A model generated the notes under the pieces. That model was not told where the DNA came from and ran no database searches. It worked only from the letters and a program-made list of their open reading frames with translations. 64,000 nucleotides of DNA from Marinobacter sp. es.048. Lineage in GTDB: Bacteria > Pseudomonadota > Gammaproteobacteria > Pseudomonadales > Oleiphilaceae. Positions 42,563 to 49,960 of the stretch are shown one piece after another. Numbering within the stretch: position 1 is the first letter of the stretch; every line of letters starts with the position of its first letter. The stretch is from NCBI RefSeq assembly GCF_900188435.1, contig NZ_FYFA01000001.1, forward strand, positions 558,001-622,000, given 5' to 3'. A program made the position numbers and the translations under genes.

Positions 42563-44665
42563 TCAGGCTGAGCGCACCGCCACCCGCGTGCCATTAAACG
42601 CCGCATTGCCGGTCAGTGTGTCAATGCGCTGCGAATCGGTGACGTCGTTCATGCTCACCCCGGGCTGCGACTCCGCGATGGTCATTCCGGTGTTGTCCCG
42701 GTTGTGGCCCCAGCCCTGCGGCATGCTGATCACGCCCTCGAACATGTCGTCGTCGATTTCGACCGGCAGCTGGATACTGCCGGTGACCGAACGGACGGTT
42801 GCCAACTGTCCTTCTTCGAGCCCGAGTTTGCGGGCATCTGACCCGTTCATCTGCAAAGTGCATGGGTTCTTGCCTTTTACCAGTCGGTGGGAATTCTGGG
42901 TCCAGGTGTTGTGGCTGCGGGGGAGGCGGCGGCTGATCAGGGTAAACGGATAGTCGCTGTCCTCATCTGCCTGCAACAGACCCGAGGCATCCAGGCGTTT
43001 CAGATCGTCCAGATACAGCTCGGGGGCAATCCGGATCTTGCCGTCTTCGGTCTGGATACGCTGCTCCAGGCATGGCTGTAGCGGTCCCAGATCCACGCCA
43101 TGAGGGCTGGCTTTCAGGGCCTCCAGGCTCATGCCCTGCTTGCCGTAGGCGCCGTGCTTCAGGCCGAGATCCAGCATCGCCTCCGGAGTTACACCGTCGT
43201 CCTCCAGGCCGGTCAGCCGCAGGGCCAGATCCCGGAGGATCTCCCAGTCGTGTTTCTGGTTTGGCGCTTTCTCGAACATCGGTTCCGAGAACTTGGCGGT
43301 GTTGCGCACGGCAAAGGAGTTGAAGAACACGTCAAAGTGGGGCACTTCCAGGCCGGTGGTGGCCGGCAGGATGAGGTCGGCATGGCGGGTGGTTTCGTTC
43401 AGGTAGATATCCACCGACACCATGAAATCCAGAGAATCAAACGCTTCTTCCAGTCGGGCTCCACCGGGCGCCGAGAGCACGGGGTTGCCGGCGACAGTAA
43501 TCATCGCGCGGATCTGGCCCTCGCCCGGGGTCAGGATCTCATCGGCCAGGGTGGCCACCGGGAACTCGTTGTTGAAGTAGGGGAGTTTTCTCACCCGGGA
43601 CTCATAGCGGCCATAGGAGCTGGGTTTGCCTTTTTTGTCCCGAACCAGGTCAAAGGCTGGCTGGGGGAACATGGCGCCGCCGCGGCTATCGAAGTTGCCG
43701 GTGAGAATGTTCAGCACATTGTTCAGCCACTGGCAGAGACCGCCGAAAGATTGGGTTGAGGCCCCCATACGGCTGTAGCAAACGGCGCTTTTCGCGGCCG
43801 CCATATCCCTTGCCAGCTCTCGAATGGCGTCGGCGCTCATACCGCAGGCTTCCGCCACGGTTTCAGGTGAGTAGGGTTTTACGGCCTCGGCCAGTGGCCC
43901 CAGCCCGTCGATCCGGTCTTCCAGGTGGCCAAGGGTTACCAGCTGTTCCTCGAACAACGTGTGGACCAACGACAGCATGAACAGGGCATCGGTTTCCGGG
44001 CGGATAAACAGGTGCTGGTCGGCCTTTTTTGCGGTCTCGGTGCGCCGCGGATCAACCACCACCACCTTGCCACCGCGTTGCTGGATAGCTTTCAGGCGTT
44101 TTCCCACCCCGGGCGCGGTCATCAGGCTGCCGTTAGAGACAATCGGGTTGGCGCCGATGATCAGCATGAAATCGGTGTGGTCGATGTCCGGCACCGGAAT
44201 CAGCATACCGGCGCCGAGCATGTAATTGGAGGCCACATGGTGCGGCAACTGGTCGGCCGAGGCGGAGCTGTAGCGATTGTTGGTGCCCAGAGCCTTGAAG
44301 AACCGCGGCAGCATGATGGCGTTGCCAAAGTTGTGGGCGTTCGGGTTGCCCAGGTATACCCCGACCGCATCCTGGCCATATTCCTGCTGTGTGCCCCGAA
44401 ACCGCGAGGCGATTTCGTCGAATGCCTCATCCCAGGTGATTTCCTGCCAGCCGTCGGCGGTTCGCCGCATGGGGGTTTTCAGGCGGTCCTTGTCGTTGTA
44501 GAAATCCTGCAGTGCAACGGCCTTCGGGCAGATGTGCCCGTGGCTGAACGGGTCGTTGTTATCGCCCTTGATGGACAGGATCTCGTCACCCTGATGTTTG
44601 ATTTCGAGGCCACACATGGCTTCACAGATGTTGCAGGTGCGGTAATGGGTCTGGGTGTCGGTCAT
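42563..44665 (-). CDS. Molybdopterin-dependent oxidoreductase
   Basis: This ~700-aa enzyme belongs to the DMSO-reductase superfamily. An N-terminal 4Fe-4S site is formed by C11-x2-C14-x3-C18-x27-C46 (TCNICEAMCGLEI, GHICPKAVAL), followed by molybdopterin-binding regions (MLIIGANPIVSNGSLM, VVVDPRRTETAKKAD) and a C-terminal dinucleotide-binding domain (LPRSHNTWTQNSHRL, ISMPQGWGHNRDN). No Tat signal is visible, so it is probably cytoplasmic, like assimilatory nitrate reductase or formate dehydrogenase relatives. No partner subunit or cofactor gene is adjacent, so the substrate is undetermined. ATG at 44665 is preferred over GTG at 44674. Confidence 0.85.
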   Translation of the reverse strand: MTDTQTHYRTCNICEAMCGLEIKHQGDEILSIKGDNNDPFSHGHICPKAVALQDFYNDKDRLKTPMRRTADGWQEITWDEAFDEIASRFRGTQQEYGQDAVGVYLGNPNAHNFGNAIMLPRFFKALGTNNRYSSASADQLPHHVASNYMLGAGMLIPVPDIDHTDFMLIIGANPIVSNGSLMTAPGVGKRLKAIQQRGGKVVVVDPRRTETAKKADQHLFIRPETDALFMLSLVHTLFEEQLVTLGHLEDRIDGLGPLAEAVKPYSPETVAEACGMSADAIRELARDMAAAKSAVCYSRMGASTQSFGGLCQWLNNVLNILTGNFDSRGGAMFPQPAFDLVRDKKGKPSSYGRYESRVRKLPYFNNEFPVATLADEILTPGEGQIRAMITVAGNPVLSAPGGARLEEAFDSLDFMVSVDIYLNETTRHADLILPATTGLEVPHFDVFFNSFAVRNTAKFSEPMFEKAPNQKHDWEILRDLALRLTGLEDDGVTPEAMLDLGLKHGAYGKQGMSLEALKASPHGVDLGPLQPCLEQRIQTEDGKIRIAPELYLDDLKRLDASGLLQADEDSDYPFTLISRRLPRSHNTWTQNSHRLVKGKNPCTLQMNGSDARKLGLEEGQLATVRSVTGSIQLPVEIDDDMFEGVISMPQGWGHNRDNTGMTIAESQPGVSMNDVTDSQRIDTLTGNAAFNGTRVAVRSA

Positions 44666-44829
44666 GGCAAACACTCGGTCCGGATATTGTCATTATTGGT
44701 TCTGGCAGTGTGGCACAAGCCGGCGAAAAATCAGACGGTCATAATTCACATAAAACCGGTCGATCCCGCCAATTCAGTTATCTGTCGGCCTCAGAAAGAC
44801 ACCCTGGTTTTTCATCGTACAATAGCGCC

Positions 44830-45603
44830 ATGACCAGATCCTTTTACCGTCGGGGCCCGGACCATCGTGCCGGTGCGCCGGTTACCTTTCTCGACGTCCG
44901 CCGTCGTTTCCAGTTTCGTTCCATCGAGATTGGCCGCTGGGTCACAGAGCCGGAGAAACAGCGCAGTGCGTCGCTGTTCTACGATGCCCTGTGCGACCTG
45001 ATGACCATTCTTGGCGGCACCGAGTCGCTGGTTTCCCTGCGTGGCACCCTGGCTCTTCAGTATGGTATTGGCGGCCGGCCCGGTGTGTCGGCCCACTACA
45101 CGCCGGCCACCCGAAGTTTCTCTCTGGCCAAGAACGCGGGCCCTGGCAGTATTGCCCACGAGTGGTTTCATGCCTTCGATCACTATATCGGGGAGAAACT
45201 TTTCGGCGAGACCCAGAGAGGCCAGTTTGCCTCCAAGCTCTGGCTTGGCCGTGACGACGCTGTACGGCATCCTTTGAACGAACGTCTGCAGGCCTGCTTC
45301 AAGGCGATTCTGCTGGACGAGAAAGGTGCAGAGCCCAGCGAACTCTTCCGGTGTTCGGTGAAGGCTGACAAAGCGGCGGGGATTCAGTATTTCAGCCTGC
45401 CCGAAGAGCTTTGCGCCCGGGCATTCGAGGCCTTTGTGCAGGATGCGGACGTGAAGAACGCCTTTCTGGTGAGCGGGACCCGGGAATCGGAAGAGGCAAA
45501 GCTGGGCCTCTATCCGGTTGGCGCGGAACGGGAACGAGTCAACGGCGCATTTTACAGTTACTACACTGCCTTGGGCCGGGCGCTCCGCTCAGCAGAGAAG
45601 TGA
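44830..45603 (+). CDS. CLCA_X-type putative zinc-dependent protein
   Basis: This 257-aa cytoplasmic-looking protein contains SIAHEWFHAFDHYIGEKLFG (around residue 105), an HExxH zincin motif followed by an Asp/His pair as in the LPD1-like/CLCA_X family. Upstream blocks FYRRGPDHRAGAPVTFLDVRRRF and GGRPGVSAHYTPATRSFSLAK support that family. A role as a metallopeptidase is inferred only from the motif. The start at 44830 is chosen because conservation-like sequence begins there; the frame is open further upstream. Divergent from the molybdopterin enzyme. Confidence 0.65.
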   Translation: MTRSFYRRGPDHRAGAPVTFLDVRRRFQFRSIEIGRWVTEPEKQRSASLFYDALCDLMTILGGTESLVSLRGTLALQYGIGGRPGVSAHYTPATRSFSLAKNAGPGSIAHEWFHAFDHYIGEKLFGETQRGQFASKLWLGRDDAVRHPLNERLQACFKAILLDEKGAEPSELFRCSVKADKAAGIQYFSLPEELCARAFEAFVQDADVKNAFLVSGTRESEEAKLGLYPVGAERERVNGAFYSYYTALGRALRSAEK

Positions 45604-45655
45604 CCTGTTGTGAAAACCTTTCGACTAACGAAAGTGCTGTCGGTTTTCTGATTTC

Positions 45656-46339
45656 TCAGTGGCAATGCGCGTGAGCCGCCGCGTCTTCATCCCTGGGATC
45701 GCCCATCCCGCCTTTCAGGCCGTATTTGATCAACAGAAGGTTGGCCGGCCAGGCGGCAAACAACCCGAGTGAAAGCGATATATACAGTGATGACCAGAAC
45801 AGGGCATCGCCCATCGTGGCCTCGCCACCGAGATAGAGATCGGTCGTAATCGCGACGGATTCCATCACCACGATACTGATGGTTTCAGCGAAGAAGGCGC
45901 CCTTGAACGCTTCTTTGAAGGACATTCCATTCTGTATCATCGGCCCGATGTTCAGGGCAAACCCGAATATATATGCCAAGGTAAAGGTGATGATGGCGGC
46001 CCAGAAATTGCCCATGGCGAACAGGCCGACCGAAATAATCACCCCGAGAATTTCGCCGATGCCGCAGCCGGAATAACAGTGGGCCACTGAGCGAAAACCC
46101 TTGCGGGCGATACTGTCCGTGGGGATCTGTTTGCGCCCCGAATAGCGGTAGATGGCAAGGCCTACCGGCCCGGAATAAAGCACGGTCAGCGCCCAGACCC
46201 ACTGCATCATGGAGGCAATATGACTGTTGCTGGTTCTCAGATCGTAAATCACCCAGGCAACACTGGCGGCAACAAGCGCCAGCCAGATGCCCAGTCCCGT
46301 CCAGGTGTCGATAAGGGCCTGAATTTGGTCAAGGCTCAT
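45656..46339 (-). CDS. DUF4396 integral membrane protein
   Basis: This 227-aa protein has about six predicted TM helices and the DUF4396 features AHCYSGCGIGEILGVIISV, FALNIGPMIQNGM and WPANLLLIKYGLKGGMGDPRD. The function of DUF4396 is not known. The C-terminus is His-rich (ending AHAHCH) and the conserved HCYSGC has paired cysteines, so metal binding is possible (inference). An AGGAC-type site precedes the start. It converges with the CLCA_X gene. Confidence 0.8.
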   Translation of the reverse strand: MSLDQIQALIDTWTGLGIWLALVAASVAWVIYDLRTSNSHIASMMQWVWALTVLYSGPVGLAIYRYSGRKQIPTDSIARKGFRSVAHCYSGCGIGEILGVIISVGLFAMGNFWAAIITFTLAYIFGFALNIGPMIQNGMSFKEAFKGAFFAETISIVVMESVAITTDLYLGGEATMGDALFWSSLYISLSLGLFAAWPANLLLIKYGLKGGMGDPRDEDAAAHAHCH

Positions 46340-46372
46340 AGCGGGAAAGGTCCTTTCCTGAAAAATGTATTT

Positions 46373-47067
46373 TCAGTGTAGTCCTTGGAGGCCCGGAGTC
46401 TCTCTTTCAAGCTCCAGCCAGGCCCGGAGTTCGAGCAGCGGCTTTGGCGAGCAGATCCAGTAGCCCTGGAGCATTTCCGCCCCGAGGGATTCCAGAAGGC
46501 GGGCCGACTTTTCGGTCTCGACGCCTTCGGCAACCACCTGATAGCCCAGGCCCATTCTGATGGCGGTTTCCACAATCATCCGGGCGCTCTCGCTGGTCTC
46601 GATGTCCTGCAGCAGGGCCCGGTCCAGTTTGATTTCGCTGGCGGGCAGCTTCTTCAGGTAGGAGAGCGAGGAGTAACCGGCGCCAAAGTCATCAATCGAC
46701 AGTTTCAGCCCGATATCCGTCAATTCCTTTAAGCCTTTCAGGCCGGTGTGCGGATCGTCCATGGCCGCGGTTTCGGTGAGTTCGATGATGACTTGTCCGG
46801 GGCCACCTGGAATCGGAACAGCATGTTGGGATGGTCGACATCCCTTGGATAGAAAGGGCGGGTGTCTCCGTGCGGAACTCGCGACGCAAGGAGTCTCCGG
46901 AGAGCTCGTGGAACACCACGTCATCAAGCTGAGGGTAGGCCAGCTCGGCGATCAGTATCTGGTCATGGTCGGTCTGGTTACGCACCTGAACCCGCAGGAA
47001 GCCAGGATCAGAACAAGGATAAGCAGATCGTTGCTGAGGATCACGAGCAATAGACCCCGTTATATCG
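46373..47067 (-). pseudogene. Decayed 7TMR-DISM/EAL signalling gene
   Basis: On the minus strand, residues encoded at about 47040-46860 (FLRVQVRNQTDHDQILIAEL, LDDVVFHELSGDSLRREF) match a 7TMR-DISMED2 sensor domain. A one-base shift at about 46865 continues it (GDTRPFYPRDVDHPNMLFRF). Near 46795 this joins, in another frame, the C-terminal half of an EAL domain (VIIELTETAAM, LSIDDFGAGYSSL, EIKLDRALL, VAEGVETE, LQGYW). The seven TM helices, any GGDEF domain and the first EAL motifs are missing. It therefore looks like an internally deleted, frameshifted remnant of a sensor phosphodiesterase. Boundaries are approximate. Confidence 0.75.
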
Positions 47068-47285
47068 CCATCAGGCTTTTCTTTTTATCGTAAAGTCCAG
47101 CTTAACAATCTTTCTCCTTCAGAAAAGCTGACAACCAATATTTAATGTAGCGAAATGTCTCATATTTCGGGTTGATGGCCGTTGCCTTCCGGCTTTCTGG
47201 TGCTTCCCGTTGCCTTGAAGCGCCTGTCTGGATGGCGGCGCATCTGCTACGTTGAAAGGATACTTCCTATCCTACGGAGGACTCT

Positions 47286-47498
47286 ATGTTTGTCGCTGAG
47301 AAAGCAACCGGGCACCTGATTGAAGTACTGGATACCCGGGCACTGTTTGATCCCCATATCCAGCAGGTACGTGGCAGCCTCCATTATGGGGAGGAGGCTC
47401 AGGACCCTGAATCGTATACAAAATCCGAATTGGCATTTCCCTCCGGCGAAGCGCTTCCCCTGTGCTGGACAGACCCTGATTACCGGCGCCATAGCTGA
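47286..47498 (+). CDS. Small conserved-looking protein of unknown function
   Basis: A 70-aa ORF with a good CGGAGG ribosome-binding site eight bases before its ATG. The sequence (VAEKATGHLIEVLDTRALFD, VRGSLHYGEEAQDPESYTKS, FPSGEALPLCWTDPDYR) is protein-like, with no signal peptide or TM helix. It resembles small hypothetical proteins I recall from pseudomonads, but no function can be assigned. The flanks hold gene debris on both sides, so it could be a survivor of a rearranged region. Confidence 0.65.
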   Translation: MFVAEKATGHLIEVLDTRALFDPHIQQVRGSLHYGEEAQDPESYTKSELAFPSGEALPLCWTDPDYRRHS

Positions 47499-47732
47499 TA
47501 TTTACTTACCCTCCCTGCATTGATGACAGGGCCTCATTGGCGTGGTCTAGGTTTCGTCTTTGTGGACCTTTTATTGCCAACTTCGTTTATCTCCTGGCCA
47601 ACAAGCGGGCGGAAGTGGCTGCCATTAAAGTGTCACCAGAGGAGAATATTCTGGACTTCGGAAAGATTGAACTGGCGGGCTAAGGCCCCATAGATGGGGT
47701 GGCGGAGGGAAATTCCCGGCCGGAAACCAGAA
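47499..47732 (+). other. Non-genic region with a possible gene remnant
   Basis: No complete gene is present. From about 47573 to 47683 one frame reads ANFVYLLANKRAEVAAIKVS and ends EELAG-like (FGKIELAG, then TAA) without a plausible ATG, suggesting the 3' end of a lost gene. GCCCCAT/TGGGGTGGC forms a small hairpin near 47686. The remnant could not be identified. Confidence 0.4.
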
Positions 47733-47769
47733 ATAGGTTTTTCCTATCTCTGGTTTGGGAATTATCAAT
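47733..47769 (+). promoter_or_regulatory. OxyR-type operator upstream of ahpC
   Basis: The OxyR consensus is four tetrads, ATAG-N7-CTAT-N7-ATAG-N7-CTAT. Here ATAG (47733-47736) and CTAT (47744-47747) are perfect with exact 7-nt spacing; the distal tetrads are TTGG and CAAT (5 of 8 matches), for 13 of 16 overall. The first half lies inside a longer imperfect palindrome (AAACCAGAAATAGG with CCTATCTCTGGTTT). It is 78 bp upstream of the ahpC start. A matching site precedes ahpF. Induction by peroxide through OxyR is inferred. Confidence 0.7.
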
Positions 47770-47847
47770 TTTATCCGCATCGTCGATATCCGTACCTTAC
47801 GCCCCATCAATTCATCAACCTATGAATCCATCACCAAGGAGTTTTTA

Positions 47848-48411
47848 ATGGGAATCATTAATAGCGAGATCAAACCGTTCAACGCCACCGCTTTCAAAAA
47901 CGGCGAGTTCGTTGAGATCAGCGAAGCCGACGTAAAAGGCAAGTGGGCGGTATTTTTCTTCTATCCGGCCGACTTCACATTCGTTTGCCCGACCGAGCTG
48001 GGCGACGTGGCCGACAAGTACGAAGAGCTTCAGAAGCTGGGCGTTGAAGTGTTCTCAGTGTCTACCGACACCCACTTCACCCATAAGGCATGGCACGACA
48101 GCTCCGAGACTATCGGCAAGATCAACTACTACATGGTAGGCGACCAGACCGGCACTATCACCAACAATTTCGGTGTGATGCGTGAAGGTCAGGGCCTGGC
48201 AGACCGCGCTACCTTCCTGATCGATCCGGATGGCATTATCCAGTCCGTAGAAATCAGTGCTGAAGGCGTTGGTCGTAACGCTGACTACCTGATGGACAAG
48301 GTCAAGGCTGCCCAGTACGTGCGCAAGCACCCGGGTGAAGTTTGCCCGGCCAAGTGGAAAGAAGGCGAAGAAACCCTGGCTCCGTCACTGGACCTGGTTG
48401 GCAAGATCTAA
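47848..48411 (+). CDS. ahpC: Alkyl hydroperoxide reductase subunit C (peroxiredoxin)
   Basis: AhpC is a typical 2-Cys peroxiredoxin that reduces H2O2 and organic peroxides and is recycled by AhpF. The 187-aa protein has the peroxidatic C47 in [14 protein letters not shown] and the resolving C166 in [10 protein letters not shown]; length and positions match the E. coli enzyme. The start at 47848 has AAGGAG upstream and gives the canonical [12 protein letters not shown]-terminus. A putative OxyR site precedes it and a terminator follows. ahpF lies 1.5 kb downstream in a separate unit. Confidence 0.97.
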   Translation: MGIINSEIKPFNATAFKNGEFVEISEADVKGKWAVFFFYPADFTFVCPTELGDVADKYEELQKLGVEVFSVSTDTHFTHKAWHDSSETIGKINYYMVGDQTGTITNNFGVMREGQGLADRATFLIDPDGIIQSVEISAEGVGRNADYLMDKVKAAQYVRKHPGEVCPAKWKEGEETLAPSLDLVGKI

Positions 48412-48439
48412 GCTCTCCTTCTGGATAGCTTGTGAACGA

Positions 48440-48466
48440 AAAACCCCGGAAGTTCCGGGGTTTTTT
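48440..48466. terminator. Terminator between ahpC and prx5 genes
   Basis: ACCCCGG/CCGGGGT stem (within 48443-48461) with flanking A and T runs makes a hairpin followed by TTTTTT on the plus strand and by T residues (plus-strand A-run) on the minus strand. It can therefore serve both convergent genes. Confidence 0.85.
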
Positions 48467-48488
48467 GTGTCTGAACAAAAAGTGAAGC

Positions 48489-48965
48489 TCAGAGTGCGTC
48501 GAGGATTGTTTTCGCGCTGGTTTGATCAAGACCCTGGGCGTCCACGTGCAGCAGCTCAACCTTCCCGTCGTTCACGATCATGGCGTAACGCTGGCTGCGA
48601 ATGCCCATTCCGTTGGTGGTCCGGTCCTGGGTCAGGTCCAGCGCCTTGGCGAACTCTGCTACGCCATCGGCCAACATGATGATCTCTTCCGCATTGTGGG
48701 CCTTGCCCCAGGCGTCCATTACAAACGCATCGTTGACCGATGTACAGACGATGCTGTCCACGCCTTTGGCGCGCAGTTTGTCGGCATTCACCACAAAGCC
48801 TGGCAAATGGGCGGCTGAACAGGTAGGAGTGAACGCTCCCGGTACGGCGAACAGGACGGCTTTTTTGCCGGCAAAGAGCTCGCTGGTACGGACTTTCTCC
48901 GGACCTTTCTCGCCCATTACCTGAAGTTCGATGTCTGGCAGAGTATCACCCGGCTGAATTGGCAT
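48489..48965 (-). CDS. Peroxiredoxin (Prx5/AhpE-like)
   Basis: This 158-aa Prx5-type atypical peroxiredoxin has its peroxidatic cysteine C49 in VPGAFTPTCSAAHLPGFV and the family blocks DSIVCTSVNDAFVMDAWGK and DRTTNGMGIRSQRYAMIV. It likely reduces organic peroxides with glutathione or thioredoxin in the cytoplasm. The start at 48965 gives the standard N-terminus MPIQPGDTLPDIEL and overlaps the end of the DUF3581 gene by 20 bp, indicating co-transcription. Its position between ahpC and ahpF makes a peroxide-defence cluster. Confidence 0.93.
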   Translation of the reverse strand: MPIQPGDTLPDIELQVMGEKGPEKVRTSELFAGKKAVLFAVPGAFTPTCSAAHLPGFVVNADKLRAKGVDSIVCTSVNDAFVMDAWGKAHNAEEIIMLADGVAEFAKALDLTQDRTTNGMGIRSQRYAMIVNDGKVELLHVDAQGLDQTSAKTILDAL

Positions 48966-49701
48966 TGCTGTGGTCTCCAGTGTTGTTCTTGTTGAAATAG
49001 TCGGCGCCACGGGCCTTGAGGCGATAGAACTCTTCAATCACGCCGGCCATCGCATCGGCACAGTAGGGCCGCAAACCACTTAATACGAGCCGTTTGGTCA
49101 CTTCGCCCACCGGTTTGCTGTCGGCGGTCAGGCGGTATTCAAGAAAAACGTTGCCGCGCTTGCCGGCCGCCTCGAGCGTGGCGTTGTGCAATTCAAGGCC
49201 GGGGGAGGGCAGATCCAGGTTATCCAGGGCCAGGCTCATGCTCTCATACATCACCATGGGACGGTCGGGATTGAACATCACCCCGTTCGACTCCATCAAG
49301 GGTTTGAGAGTATGGGGAAAGTTCTTGCCGGAGGCCGCCACATAGGCACGGGTGATGGTCTCGATCAGCTCCTCATCCCGGGTTGTCGCGCCACTGCGGG
49401 CCACCTCGATATAGACTTTGCCGGCGTCGTCACAGACGTCAATGGTGTTTTCGGTTTCGACAAACTTGAGCGGCACATTCTCTCCTAGCAGGCTGCGGAA
49501 CCTGAAGGTCATGTTTTCCGACAGCCCGAACCGGGCGAGGACAATGGCGAAAAGCAGGTCCCCGGGAACACAGAAACGTCGGGCATCCGGGTCGTGGATG
49601 GGATTGAAATCCCCAGCGATTTCCTTGGCGAACTGGCTGGCTTGCAGGGCGGAGATTACGACGTGTCCGTCCTGGACGGAGTGGAAACGGTCTAGAAACA
49701 T
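48946..49701 (-). CDS. DUF3581 family protein
   Basis: The 251-aa protein shows the DUF3581 pattern: VISALQASQFAKEIAGDFNPIHDPDARRFCVPGDLLFAIVLARFG and VMYESMSLALDNLDL. The HDxDARRFCVPGDLLFA region resembles a MaoC/hot-dog-like fold, suggesting possible thioester or acyl-group chemistry (inference), but no function is established. The 3' end overlaps the Prx5 gene by 20 bp. The ATG at 49701 is the first in frame. Confidence 0.82.
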   Translation of the reverse strand: MFLDRFHSVQDGHVVISALQASQFAKEIAGDFNPIHDPDARRFCVPGDLLFAIVLARFGLSENMTFRFRSLLGENVPLKFVETENTIDVCDDAGKVYIEVARSGATTRDEELIETITRAYVAASGKNFPHTLKPLMESNGVMFNPDRPMVMYESMSLALDNLDLPSPGLELHNATLEAAGKRGNVFLEYRLTADSKPVGEVTKRLVLSGLRPYCADAMAGVIEEFYRLKARGADYFNKNNTGDHSNANSAG

Positions 49702-49822
49702 GCGTTGCCTATTCTGGGTACCAGAGAATGATGTTGCGACGTTATGACAACATCATACTTCGGCAGGCTTTCGGTGGATATGCGCTATTGGTCAAGCTTC
49801 GAGCGGCGATGAGCCTGAAGGT

Positions 49823-49859
49823 ATAGCAAAGTCCTATCAAACAGTTTGGGTCAATTAAT
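49823..49859 (+). promoter_or_regulatory. OxyR-type operator upstream of ahpF
   Basis: ATAG (49823-49826) and CTAT (49834-49837) are perfect OxyR tetrads with exact 7-nt spacing; the distal tetrads are TTTG and TAAT (4 of 8 matches), 12 of 16 overall. As at ahpC, the CTAT is followed by GTTTGGG. The site lies 101 bp upstream of the ahpF ATG. Confidence 0.65.
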
Positions 49860-49960
49860 TTGAGCATCAGGGTGCCGGACCGTATCTTTGCACCAACTCA
49901 ACCTAACCACCGTATTTGATTCAGATACTTAGTTTCGAGATTTAAAGGAGAAGTCAGAAT

